DNA of 64,000 nt, taken from assembly GCF_002407245.1 (NCBI RefSeq), contig NZ_CP010681.1, positions 496,001-560,000 on the forward strand. Reading direction: 5' to 3'. The notes beneath the pieces are model-generated. The model made no database searches, was not told the origin of the DNA, and worked only from the letters and a program-made list of their open reading frames with translations. Both the position numbers and the translations under genes were made by a program. This stretch comes from Phaeobacter piscinae (GTDB lineage Bacteria > Pseudomonadota > Alphaproteobacteria > Rhodobacterales > Rhodobacteraceae). Of this stretch, positions 9,701 through 18,097 are shown piece by piece (the stretch's first letter is position 1; every line of letters starts with the position of its first letter).

Positions 9701-12700
9701 CATAGCCACCGGTGATCAGATAGGTGCCACCTTCACGGAAGCCAGAATGCGACGATGCAGGCGCACTGTCTGGCAGTGCCACTGGGCGCCACCGCAAGGC
9801 ATAACGCTTGTCACCGCGCCAGAGCGCCGTGTCATTCGCAGGTTCCGAGAGCAAGTCCTCCAGCAGGCGGTCAGTGATTGACATCGGAGCCTGATCCGAA
9901 AGCCAGCGACGCAGGCCATTGGGGCGGGTTGGCAGTTCGATATCGACCGTGGCGCAGGTCAGGCCGGGGATCTCGCGCGGCAGCACGCCGGCAGGGCCGG
10001 CAATCATCGCCTTTTCCGGGTAGGGCAGCGGCTCATTGCGCAGCTGTGCCGCCCCGGTGGTAAAGACCGTCATATGCAGGGGATGCGGAAGGTCAATCTG
10101 GGCCAACGCCTGCCCCAGCGCGGTCAGCGCATAAAACCCCATCTCCAGATTACGATCAAAAAAGGAGGCGCCGGGGCGGAAGCTCTCGCCCTCAGTGACC
10201 AGCCAGAAATGGCCAATGCGACTTGGCAGCAAATCCGCCAGCGCGAGATCGGCAAACAGCGCATCATAGCCCGCGCGCCCCTGTTCCGGGGCCAACATAT
10301 AGCGGCTCTCGCTCAGCTGGGCATAGGTGTCGCCGGGGGTGACCCGCACCACCCTGTGCCCTGCCTGTTCCAGGCGCGGCGCCAGATCGGCACACAGCCC
10401 GGTGTCATCCTCAAACAGCAGCCAGGTTTCAGGTTGCTGATCCAGTTCGGTGGTAACATCAAGATCGCAGCTGGCCAGCGCTGGTCGCCAGCTGGGGCGC
10501 GATCCCCATTGTGACATGTCGTCATGGCGCTGGGGCGCGCTGATTGCTGTGTCCGCAGTGGCCGGGGCAGCGGGTTCGATGAAATAGCGGCTGCGCTGAA
10601 ACGCGTAGGTCGGCAACGGCAGACGCTGGCGGCGGGCATCTCCCCAGATCTGATCCCAGTCCGCCTCCAGCCCTGCGGCCCAGAGCCGTCCGATCACGCC
10701 AAAGAAATAGGCATCATCGGCCATCATCTGGTCGGGGTGACGCAATGAGCTGAGCACCTGACCGGGCTTGATCGCCGGGGCCATCTGCGCCAGCGAGGAC
10801 AAGGCCTTGCCGGGGCCAACCTCGAGATAAAGCCGGTTGGGTTGCTCGGCGAGCGTGTCGAGGCAGGCGGAAAACATCACCGTATTGCGCAGCTGACCGA
10901 CCCAATACTCGGGGTCGGTAGCCTCCGCGTCACTCAGGATCTGGCCGCTACGGTTGGACAGGATTGGGCGACCGGGGGCGGTTAAGGTCAACCCGCGCAG
11001 GAACTTGCGGTACTCGTCCAAAATGCCTTCCAGCATACGGCTGTGGGCAGCTATGTCGATCTGGATGCGTTGGTGATCGACTTCATCCGCGGTCAACTGC
11101 GCTGCCAGCGCATCTAGTGCGGCCTGCGGTCCAGAGACAGCTGTGAGGCGGGGGGCATTGACGCTGGCAATGTCCAGATCCGGCGACAATCTGGCCTCAA
11201 CCTCCTCCAGCGGCAGCGAGATCGACAGCATGCCGCCGGCGGGTACCTTGTCGAACAGCCGCCCACGCAGCAGCACCAGATCAATGCAATCCTCAAACGA
11301 CAGCACCCCGGCCAGACAGGCTGCGGTGTTCTCCCCCATGGAATGGCCCACCAGAGCGGCGGGGCGCACGCCCCAGCTGATCCACAGTTGCGCCAGCGCG
11401 AATTCCACGATCATGATCAGCGGCAGCTGCGCGGATGGCTGTTGCAGGCGCGCATTTGCGGTGTCTCCCTGCCCCGGATCCGGCAGCCAGAGCGCGCGAA
11501 TGTCATAGTCCAGCTGGCCCTCAAGGTGATCCAGACCCCGGTCCATCCAATCGGCAAAAACCGGTTCGGTTTCATAGAGATCCCGCGCCATGCCCGCATA
11601 TTGCGCGCCGCCACCAGGGAACATGAAGACCACCTCAGGGGTGCTTTCGGCGCAATCATGGTCAAACACCCGCCTTGGATCGCCCGCGTCCAGCAGGGCG
11701 GCGGCTTCCTCAGGGGTTTCGGCGACCAACGTCCGACGCTTGGCAAAGCCGCGGCGGCCTTCCTTCAGCGTGTAGGCCACATCTGCCAGTGGCAGATCGG
11801 GATTGGCGCGCAGATGGGCGGCCAGGGCCGAAGCATTGGCATTGAGTGCTGCTTTAGAATGGCCAGACAAGCAAAGCACCTGAAACGGGAAATCGCTTTC
11901 ATCCGAGGCGGGGCGGGGGGCGGCTTGTTCCAGCACCGCATGGGCGTTGGTGCCGCCAACCCCCAGCGCGTTGATCGCAGCACGGCGGGGGCCTTTGGCA
12001 GAGGTCCAGTCGCGCAAGCGGTCGTTGACCACAAAGGGTGAGGTTTCAAAATCAATGGCCGGGTTGGGCGCCTCATACCCCAGGCTTGGCGGGATCTGGC
12101 CATGATGCAGCGCCAGCGTTGTCTTGATCAGCCCGGCCACACCGGCGGCCGTATCCAGATGCCCGATATTGGTCTTCACCGAGCCGATACGGCAATAGCC
12201 GACCGCAGGCGTGGTCTCGCGGTAGGCTTCGGTCAGGGCCGTGACCTCAATCGGGTCGCCCAGATAGGTTCCAGTGCCATGGCATTCGACATAGTCGATG
12301 GTATCCGGCGGCGTCTCTGCCGCGCGCAGCGCCTGCCGCACGGCGCTGGCCTGCCCCTCGACCGAGGGGGCGAGATAGCCTGCCTTATCCGCACCGTCAT
12401 TGTTGATCGCCGAGCCCTTGATGACGGCCCAGATGTGATCGCCATCCGCCAGCGCGTCCTCCAGGCGGCGCAGCGCAACCGCCCCCGCGCCGGAGCCAAA
12501 AACGGTCCCCTGTGCGCGGTGGTCAAACGCATGGCAGTGGCCGTCCGGCGACAGGATCTCGTTCTCTTTGAACAGGTAGCCGCGGCCCTGTGGCAGCTCA
12601 ATCGTAACGCCACCGGCAAGAGCCATCTCACACTCGCCCTCGCGCAGGGCCTTACTGGCGTAATGCACTGCCACCAGCGAGGTCGAGCAGGCGGTCTGGA

Positions 12701-13274
12701 TGTTGACGGACGGGCCTTTGAGATCAAACACATGGCTGACGCGCGTGGATAGGAAATCCTTGTCGTTGCCGGTGTGGCGCAGCAGGAACATACCGACATC
12801 ATCGACCAGCGGCCTGTTGGAGCAGATGTTGAAGTAAAAATAGCTGCCCATGCCGCAGCCGGCATAGACCCCAATCGGACCATCAAGGCTCTCAGGTGGA
12901 TGACCGGCATCCTCCATCGCGCTCCAGGCAACCTCCAGGAATTTGCGGTGTTGCGGGTCAAGGATCGCGGCTTCTTTCGGGCTGAAACCGAAGAAGTCGG
13001 CATCAAACTCAGCATAGCCCTCCAGCGCTGCGGTGGCGGCAACATAATTGGGGTCGGACAGTGTCTCAGGGTCTTCGCCTGCGGCTAAGAGGTCGTCTTC
13101 GCTGACAGGGCGGATCGATTCCACGCCGTCGCGCAGATTTTGCCAGAATGCGCCGGGGGACTGGGCGCCCGGCACGCAAAGTGACATGCCCACAATGGCA
13201 ATATCCCCGCTGTAACGCGAGGCATCAAACGGAGTGCGATCCGTGGTTTTCCCTGATGTCTTCAATTGCCCCAA
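6780..13274 (-). CDS. Type I polyketide synthase: KS-AT-KR-DH-ACP-TE
   Basis: 2164-residue single-module PKS and first gene of the operon. Ketosynthase 22-450 with Cys196 (TACSTS), His332 (HGTGT) and His372 (NIGHLD). Acyltransferase 545-850 with Ser645 (GHSMGE). A structural half and NADPH-binding ketoreductase at 930-1400 (GGYGGIG at 1189, SSSS...YVAAN near 1350). A dehydratase-like fold 1410-1680 with His1439 and Asp1604. ACP about 1790-1855 (GGHSL, Ser1819). Thioesterase 1895-2150 with GFSGG (Ser1969) and His2127. The ketoreductase precedes the dehydratase, the reverse of the canonical modular order, and the dehydratase histidine motif has one extra residue (HRTKDG). The start is TTG at 13274 with GAGGA three bases upstream; an alternative TTG is at 13265, and no in-frame ATG is usable. 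The C-terminal TE suggests that this protein releases the product. Confidence 0.94.
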   Translation of the reverse strand: MGQLKTSGKTTDRTPFDASRYSGDIAIVGMSLCVPGAQSPGAFWQNLRDGVESIRPVSEDDLLAAGEDPETLSDPNYVAATAALEGYAEFDADFFGFSPKEAAILDPQHRKFLEVAWSAMEDAGHPPESLDGPIGVYAGCGMGSYFYFNICSNRPLVDDVGMFLLRHTGNDKDFLSTRVSHVFDLKGPSVNIQTACSTSLVAVHYASKALREGECEMALAGGVTIELPQGRGYLFKENEILSPDGHCHAFDHRAQGTVFGSGAGAVALRRLEDALADGDHIWAVIKGSAINNDGADKAGYLAPSVEGQASAVRQALRAAETPPDTIDYVECHGTGTYLGDPIEVTALTEAYRETTPAVGYCRIGSVKTNIGHLDTAAGVAGLIKTTLALHHGQIPPSLGYEAPNPAIDFETSPFVVNDRLRDWTSAKGPRRAAINALGVGGTNAHAVLEQAAPRPASDESDFPFQVLCLSGHSKAALNANASALAAHLRANPDLPLADVAYTLKEGRRGFAKRRTLVAETPEEAAALLDAGDPRRVFDHDCAESTPEVVFMFPGGGAQYAGMARDLYETEPVFADWMDRGLDHLEGQLDYDIRALWLPDPGQGDTANARLQQPSAQLPLIMIVEFALAQLWISWGVRPAALVGHSMGENTAACLAGVLSFEDCIDLVLLRGRLFDKVPAGGMLSISLPLEEVEARLSPDLDIASVNAPRLTAVSGPQAALDALAAQLTADEVDHQRIQIDIAAHSRMLEGILDEYRKFLRGLTLTAPGRPILSNRSGQILSDAEATDPEYWVGQLRNTVMFSACLDTLAEQPNRLYLEVGPGKALSSLAQMAPAIKPGQVLSSLRHPDQMMADDAYFFGVIGRLWAAGLEADWDQIWGDARRQRLPLPTYAFQRSRYFIEPAAPATADTAISAPQRHDDMSQWGSRPSWRPALASCDLDVTTELDQQPETWLLFEDDTGLCADLAPRLEQAGHRVVRVTPGDTYAQLSESRYMLAPEQGRAGYDALFADLALADLLPSRIGHFWLVTEGESFRPGASFFDRNLEMGFYALTALGQALAQIDLPHPLHMTVFTTGAAQLRNEPLPYPEKAMIAGPAGVLPREIPGLTCATVDIELPTRPNGLRRWLSDQAPMSITDRLLEDLLSEPANDTALWRGDKRYALRWRPVALPDSAPASSHSGFREGGTYLITGGYGGIGRTIAADLMQSFDANVVLISRGGLPPRDTWDSYLNRHSPANTTAQRIRAVKALDALGKGRVLPLAADVCNSEQMRTAVATAEEIFGPITGVIHGAGQINDAPVLAKTEEDIAQVLAPKVSGLRVLDAIFGADQLELMVLFSSSSAVTRPIGQVDYVAANEYLNAFAKHRSARASPDQRTHVVSVDWGVWADVGMAAEALGAHKPEAGSDPIPCDQPLFDSRQFAHDGSLLFHRRLSSDQWILDEHRTKDGTALIPGTGYIEYAAEALAELGHDTPFALRDLYFLRPLVVAGTPCDMIVRLTPVERGYDFAVYSRTAEGYALHVQALLDTDLDRDTQAPVDIPKLRLRMPEVSESPTAERLKTPQEAHLKFGPRWHVLEEIRHGTAEGLARLKLPQIAEKDGTLLPPGLMDLATGWAIDLVPTYRGSALWVPVSYDSIQIFAPLPIDLLSHMRLVDSSANSAQFDITLAATDGTVVAEMRGFQMQQLPGATNLAPAEGADASAEDLGLTASGSAQPLSLEERRLHRNIAQGIRAEDGPEALRRALATGLSQVVVSSLALPDLIAQADQPPPQNADTNQSFERPQLDTEYLAPRNAVEEDIAAQFARLLGVTQVGVEDSFFDLGGHSLIAVRLFAQIKRSFGVDLAISTLFEAPSVAKLAELVIARTGGGLTTETPVESAGDTAAETPSYTHLVQLHPGDGTGRRPFFLVAGMFGNVLNLRHLALMVGKDRPVYGLQARGLIGEDAPHDRLDAAARDYLSEIRSVQPEGPYLLGGFSGGGLTAYEMAQQLQAEGEETSALILLDTPLPLRPELTRRDKALIKWAELRSKGIAYLGEWITNRIAWEIEKRRYAVSGDSAAPVFNNRKVELAFRAALPAYDLRPWSGPMTLFRPPLDRHWQVSAGNWVSREREYVFDDNEWTRWAPAVEVVEVPGDHDSMVLVPNVSVLAGEVKARLDAADAVALARSTAEAAE

Positions 13275-13348
13275 TCGTCCTCAAATCATGTGCCCGACCC
13301 TAAATGCAGTACCGGACAAAGCCCCAACCAATTAACAACACCGACCGC

Positions 13349-13384
13349 CCAATTCGGGTGGTCCTGCACAGTGGTACGAATTGG
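13349..13384. promoter_or_regulatory. Inverted repeat upstream of the PKS-NRPS operon (candidate operator)
   Basis: CCAATTCG (13349-13356) and CGAATTGG (13377-13384) form a perfect 8-bp inverted repeat separated by 20 bp. It lies 75-110 bp upstream of the PKS start in the 256-bp gap between two genes on the minus strand. The position suits a regulator binding site, but no regulator gene is adjacent and no clear -35/-10 pair was identified. Confidence 0.35.
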
Positions 13385-13530
13385 CCCCCAATCTTCGAAC
13401 AGGGCGTTCGCCCGCTGGCCCCCAAGCCGACGGAAAACCCTGTGCTCCGCGAGAACCCTGCAAAATATATACGGTATCGTTAGGGACGGATTGTGTCCAA
13501 TCCCGCCAAAATTGCGAAGAGAATGCGGCA

Positions 13531-14994
13531 CTACAGAACACTGCGCCGTTTGCGCGCTGGTGGCGCTGTTGCCAGCGCCTGATAGCCATCGAACAGCTGC
13601 CGTTTGGGCGTAAAGAGACCTGGATATCGCAGCCGCTCAGCATAGCCCAGAACAGACCCGGCACATAGCCATGTCACCGGTGTCAGTGTTGCGTTCAGCA
13701 ACATGTCCACCAATGTTGCGGCCAGCATCAGGGCCAGAGGGGCTGCAAAAGGCGACAGCGTAGACGCCGCATGGCGACGCATCTGTTGCCACAGCAGAAC
13801 CAACGGCCCTGCCAATAATCCCATCTCAGCGATATAGCCGACCCAGCCGAAGGTGCCAAAAACCAGAATCCAGCGGCCATCAGGGATCGACTCGATCTCG
13901 CCTGTCTCCAGATTTCGCACCAGATTGCGCCCCCAGCCACCCCAGCCGAACCAGGGTTTGTCAGCTGCGCGATCCAGCATCAGCGCTTCATTGGTGAACC
14001 GAAAACCCAAGGATTGCGCGCGTTCGGGGCTGAAGGCCTGCGCCTGAGCCAGAATCGCCTCCACTGGCACCAGCCCGAGATTGCGCAGCATCGGGTAGAC
14101 AATCGCCACCACGCCCAGTGCCAGGGCAAGCCGCATTTGCATCCGGTAAGACGCCATGGCGACAAAGGGGGTGAAGACAAGACCATAGACCAGCGATGCA
14201 ATGCTCTTGCAAAGCACCAGCACCCCAAAGAGATAGACCGCTGCAAGGGTGTATCGGCGCTTGTCCGGATCCTTTGCGCTGCGGGCCAGTGCTGTGGCGG
14301 CCAGAACCGACATCAGCATGAACAACGCCAGCCACAGACTGTGCGGCAGGAACACGATGGGGCGGAACCCGCCCTGGCGCATCGTCTGGCTGAAGTCATG
14401 CTGGAAAAAACCATAGATCCAGGTGTTCAGCTGCGGGCTGAAGCGGATCTCAAACAACGAGGGGATGGAGTAGACCAGCCCTGCCACCATCAGCACGATC
14501 ACCAATTGGCGTTGCTGGTCTGGATGCGACAGATAGCGCCGCGCCAGAAAGAACGGCAGCAGCACAATCATCTGGTTGATCATCACCGAGCCGAGATCGC
14601 GCCAGCGCAGGCCGGGCAGGGCGTAGGTCGGAAAGACGATGGGCTCGGCGTTTTCAATCACCCGGAACACAATCGGGTCGCCATTGGTCAGCACGGTGGC
14701 AATCACCGATCCCAGAAAAATCGCCACAAGCGCACGCATCACCGGATGGCGTGGCCAGATCTCAACCCGTTTGCGCAAGATATAGGCGCAGATCACAAAG
14801 GCAACGACAGCCGGAATGGAATCCTTGTCCATATCTGGCACCAATGGCAGGTCGAACACGGCAAGGGGCGGCAGGAACAGATAGCCGCCAATCACGCACC
14901 ACAAAATCGCCTGCTGCAACGACAGGCGCTGAAACATCTTATGAGCGATCACCGGCCAGGCGATCAGCATCAGATAGGCCAGTGCATTTGGCAT
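13531..14994 (-). CDS. O-antigen ligase / polysaccharide polymerase-like membrane protein
   Basis: 487-residue polytopic membrane protein with about ten or more hydrophobic segments (for example LAYLMLIAWPVIAH, AILWCVIGGYLFL and YTLAAVYLFGVLVL). A long periplasmic-type loop contains FGWGGWGRN, similar to the H/R-containing loop of the Wzy/WaaL superfamily. Such proteins polymerise or transfer undecaprenyl-linked polysaccharide on the periplasmic side of the inner membrane. It lies upstream of the PKS operon on the same strand, 256 bp away, and diverges from a WecG-type transferase, so a role in exopolysaccharide or O-antigen is more likely than one in the PKS pathway. Family membership rests on topology and weak motifs; the exact substrate is unknown. 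Confidence 0.75.
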   Translation of the reverse strand: MPNALAYLMLIAWPVIAHKMFQRLSLQQAILWCVIGGYLFLPPLAVFDLPLVPDMDKDSIPAVVAFVICAYILRKRVEIWPRHPVMRALVAIFLGSVIATVLTNGDPIVFRVIENAEPIVFPTYALPGLRWRDLGSVMINQMIVLLPFFLARRYLSHPDQQRQLVIVLMVAGLVYSIPSLFEIRFSPQLNTWIYGFFQHDFSQTMRQGGFRPIVFLPHSLWLALFMLMSVLAATALARSAKDPDKRRYTLAAVYLFGVLVLCKSIASLVYGLVFTPFVAMASYRMQMRLALALGVVAIVYPMLRNLGLVPVEAILAQAQAFSPERAQSLGFRFTNEALMLDRAADKPWFGWGGWGRNLVRNLETGEIESIPDGRWILVFGTFGWVGYIAEMGLLAGPLVLLWQQMRRHAASTLSPFAAPLALMLAATLVDMLLNATLTPVTWLCAGSVLGYAERLRYPGLFTPKRQLFDGYQALATAPPARKRRSVL

Positions 14995-15155
14995 TGCGTG
15001 CGGACCCTACGCTCCTATTTGCCCCCTTGATCATAACTTTAGCCCCAGATGTCTGTGCTGTCGCCCGCATTCGTATTCTGAGGTAAACTCTTGAAACAAA
15101 GGCGGGGCCATGTGATCGAGGAGGAGGCTGGTTCTTATGCATTGGGGGGAAGCAG

Positions 15156-15908
15156 GTGTATTTTGACATAAAGGACACGCGGATCGATGTGAATATTGCC
15201 GATCCGGCGCGGCTCGAACAGGCGGTGATGGGGCATTTCCAAACCCGCCGCGGCTTTGCATTGGCGACGGTCAACCTCGATCATCTGGTGAAAATGCGCA
15301 GCTCGCCTGCGTTTCTGAAAGCCTATGCCGCGCAGGATTTCGTGGTTGCGGATGGCCGCCCCATTGTCTGGTTGTCGCAGCTGGCACAGCGGCCTGTGGC
15401 ATTGATGCCCGGCTCTGACATGGTGGTGCCCCTGTGTCGCTGGGCGGCCCGCGCCGGGGTGCCAATCGCCTTGCTGGGCAGCACCGACGTGGCACTTCAG
15501 GATGCTTCGCGCGCCTTGCAGGCTGAGGTGCCCGGGCTTGAGGTGGCGTGGTGTCACGCGCCCTCGGGTGTGTTTGATCCCAGCAGCGCGGAGGCGGAGA
15601 AAATTCTGTCTGAACTGGCGCGCAAACAGATTGGTTTGTGTTTTTTGGCCCTTGGCGCGCCGAAGCAGGAAATCATGGCTGCCCGTGGCCGCGCCCTGGC
15701 GCCGGAGGTCGGCTTTGCCTCGATTGGGGCGGGATTGGATTTCCTCGGTGGGCACCAAAAACGCGCGCCCGCCTGGGTGCGCGCACTGGCACTGGAGTGG
15801 TTGTGGCGCGCCCTAAGCAGCCCGCGCCGTCTGGGGCCGCGGTATTTGCGCTGCATGGCGATCCTTCCGGGCCAGCTGCTGCATGCGTTGCGGCTGCGCC
15901 ACCCCTGA
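15156..15908 (+). CDS. WecG/TagA/CpsF-family glycosyltransferase
   Basis: 250-residue enzyme of the family that adds N-acetylmannosamine(uronate)-type sugars to lipid-linked N-acetylglucosamine. Family landmarks are present in order: TVNLDHLVKMRSSP, DFVVADGRPIVW (catalytic Asp region), ALLGST, FLALGAPKQE, GAGLDFLGGHQKRAP and the C-terminal EWLWR. It starts at a GTG (15156) with a purine-rich GGGGGAAGCAG just upstream; the nearby ATG at 15137 is out of frame. It is divergent from the ligase-like gene and convergent with the glycosyltransferase at 15928, in what looks like a small polysaccharide locus. Confidence 0.9.
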   Translation: MYFDIKDTRIDVNIADPARLEQAVMGHFQTRRGFALATVNLDHLVKMRSSPAFLKAYAAQDFVVADGRPIVWLSQLAQRPVALMPGSDMVVPLCRWAARAGVPIALLGSTDVALQDASRALQAEVPGLEVAWCHAPSGVFDPSSAEAEKILSELARKQIGLCFLALGAPKQEIMAARGRALAPEVGFASIGAGLDFLGGHQKRAPAWVRALALEWLWRALSSPRRLGPRYLRCMAILPGQLLHALRLRHP

Positions 15909-15927
15909 TCAGGTCGGCGTTCAGAGG

Positions 15928-16911
15928 TTACTTATATTCCAGCAGCCCGCGATTGCGTCCGCGCAGCCGCAGCCAATGATATTCCAGCGCGCCCTGTGCT
16001 TCGGCAAATTTGCCAAGCACGGAATAGAGGGCACGGGTGCGGCCCATCCTGCGCGAGAGGCGCAGACCCTGCGCGGGATAGATCAGCAGAAGCAGCAGCG
16101 CCCAGCCTGAAAACGGCAGGAGTATCAGGATCAGCAGCGGGATCCCGGCCCCCCACAGCAACGCACGCCGTGTTTCAGCAACCCAATGGCGTTCGGGACC
16201 CGCGCCATGCAGCGCGGCACCTTCGGCAAAGGCAAAACCAGCACGACGGCTGCGTTGCCACCATTGCGAAAATCGGTGCATCTGCGCGTCATGCAACGTC
16301 ATCTCCGCATCCAGCCGCCAGATGCTCCAGCCGACCCGCGCCAGACGCAGACACAGCTCCGGTTCCTCACCCGCAATCAGATCGTTGCGATAGCCGCCGA
16401 CCTCCTGCAGGGCGCGCAGCCGCATCAGCGCATCCCCGCCACAGGCCTTGGCCGGGCCGATAGGCGTGTTCCACTCATCGTCGCACAGTTGATTGTAGAT
16501 TGAGGCCTCGGGCTGGCGTTCCCGCCGTCGCCCACATACGACCGCCAGCTGCGGGTCAGCCTCCAGCCGTGCGGTTGCGGCGACGATCCACCCGGGTACC
16601 ACCTCGCAGTCGCCGTCCACCAGTTGCACGTAGTCACAGTCGCCATCCAGATGGGCCAGACCTGCGTTGCGGGCGCGGGCAGCTGTAAACCGTTGGCTCA
16701 TGTCGAGGCTGATCACCTTGATCCCCATCGCCTCGGCGGCGGCAACCGATCCATCAGTTGATCCGCTGTCGACATAAATCACCTGGCGGACCTGCCCTTG
16801 CAGGCTGTTCAGGCACGCAACCAGCCGTGCGCCCTCGTTGCGGCCAATCACCACCGCGTCAACGATGGGGGACGTGGGAGCCGGGGGCGCGGGAGAGGAC
16901 AAATCGGGCAT
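15928..16911 (-). CDS. Family 2 glycosyltransferase, membrane-anchored
   Basis: 327-residue GT2 protein. The GT-A domain opens with VDAVVIGRNEGARL, followed by VIYVDSGSTDGS, the DxD-type VQLVDGDCE and the later AGEEPELCLRL block. Two hydrophobic segments near 255-290 (LLWGAGIPLLILILLPF, ALLLLLIYPAQG) anchor it in the membrane. The start at 16911 was chosen because its ATG overlaps the stop of the upstream gene (TGATG) and the GT domain begins soon after; the longer reading runs into that gene. The two are probably co-transcribed. Donor and acceptor sugars are unknown; exopolysaccharide or lipid-linked glycan assembly is the likely role. Confidence 0.88.
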   Translation of the reverse strand: MPDLSSPAPPAPTSPIVDAVVIGRNEGARLVACLNSLQGQVRQVIYVDSGSTDGSVAAAEAMGIKVISLDMSQRFTAARARNAGLAHLDGDCDYVQLVDGDCEVVPGWIVAATARLEADPQLAVVCGRRRERQPEASIYNQLCDDEWNTPIGPAKACGGDALMRLRALQEVGGYRNDLIAGEEPELCLRLARVGWSIWRLDAEMTLHDAQMHRFSQWWQRSRRAGFAFAEGAALHGAGPERHWVAETRRALLWGAGIPLLILILLPFSGWALLLLLIYPAQGLRLSRRMGRTRALYSVLGKFAEAQGALEYHWLRLRGRNRGLLEYK

Positions 16912-18020
16912 CAGTCTGCGATCTCCGCCAGATAGCGCGCCGAAACCTGCAAAAACCCGGCCTTGCGCAGCGCTGCAGGTCCGGTTTCGGGGCCATCGTA
17001 TTTCTGCGCAGTTTGCGACCACAATGTCAGATCAGGCCTCTTGGCAAAGCCCGCAACCCGCAGCGCATCCTCGCCATGGGGGATGGCGTCCGCCGCGAGC
17101 GAGGCCTGATCCCGCGCCATCGGATCATTGGCAAATTTATAATGTTTCAGCACTGCCATTGTGTCGGCCACGCGGACGCCGGCCGACACATGCGGATGCA
17201 CCGCCGGGTCGACGTCCGTGCCGATAAACACCAGCGGGTGTTTGCTCAGGCAGCAGCGCTCCCCGAAGACAGCACCGCGTATGCCGCCAAACTGCATCTT
17301 GGGCGGGGGCGCATCGGGGATCTGGTTCCGGGACAGGAAAAAACCCAGCCCACTGGCCGGATCGTGATAGGGCAGCGCGCGGACGGCGCTGATATCGTAA
17401 TGGCAAAAACATCGCTGTACCTCAGGGTAGGATTGCTGCGCCACCGACCGCAGCGGTGCCTGCGGGAACATCTCCAGCATCTGGGCCATCATCGCGCTGT
17501 ACCCATGCCGGTTGAGATAGCGCAGAAGCCCGCTCAGACCGAGCTGGGCCTGTCCCTCGAAGTCAAGGATTTCGTCCATATCGGCAAAAAGGCACCAGCG
17601 ATCCGCAGAGAATCTGCGCGCTGCATAGCCGCGAAAGATATTCTCGAACCGCCCCCAGGGGAGGCGGCATTGCAACACGGTCACATCTGACTCCTGCGCC
17701 AGTTGCGCCAGCGTGTCATCGGTTGATCCGGTGTCGCAGAAGACAAAATGCGACACCCCAAGCGCGCGGTAGTGGGCCAGGAACACATCAAGGTAATAGG
17801 CGCCATCTCGGACCAGCGCGACCACGGTCACAGCCTCACGCGGCAGGTCAATTTTCCGGGGTCCCGACAGATGCCGGAGTGAGATGCGAAAGCGCAACCG
17901 GTCAAACGGCAGGCCGATCTTGCTGTCGAACCAACCCAGAAGGCGCGACAGCATCCGGCCAGTCATGGGGCCGGACGGGACCGGGGCCGCTGTGCGGGAG
18001 GGATCTGTCGTGCCGGTCAT
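16911..18020 (-). CDS. Glycosyltransferase family 2-like protein (Glyco_tranf_2_4 type)
   Basis: 369-residue protein with AVTVVALVRDGAYYL at the start of the domain, HFVFCDTGSTDDT, and the metal-site-like CLFADMDEIL. This set is typical of the DUF-type GT2 branch found in roseobacter surface-polysaccharide loci. There are no transmembrane segments. The ATG at 18020 has an AGGAG ribosome site upstream, and longer in-frame readings would run through the glk promoter. It is translationally coupled to the following glycosyltransferase by a TGATG overlap. Its specific substrate cannot be read. Confidence 0.85.
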   Translation of the reverse strand: MTGTTDPSRTAAPVPSGPMTGRMLSRLLGWFDSKIGLPFDRLRFRISLRHLSGPRKIDLPREAVTVVALVRDGAYYLDVFLAHYRALGVSHFVFCDTGSTDDTLAQLAQESDVTVLQCRLPWGRFENIFRGYAARRFSADRWCLFADMDEILDFEGQAQLGLSGLLRYLNRHGYSAMMAQMLEMFPQAPLRSVAQQSYPEVQRCFCHYDISAVRALPYHDPASGLGFFLSRNQIPDAPPPKMQFGGIRGAVFGERCCLSKHPLVFIGTDVDPAVHPHVSAGVRVADTMAVLKHYKFANDPMARDQASLAADAIPHGEDALRVAGFAKRPDLTLWSQTAQKYDGPETGPAALRKAGFLQVSARYLAEIAD

Positions 18021-18097
18021 CGGAGCTCCTGTCTGACAACTCCAAACTGTGCAAAACAACCATCTGTGGCAAGCACATTGCGGGGAGGCGCTTGCAA

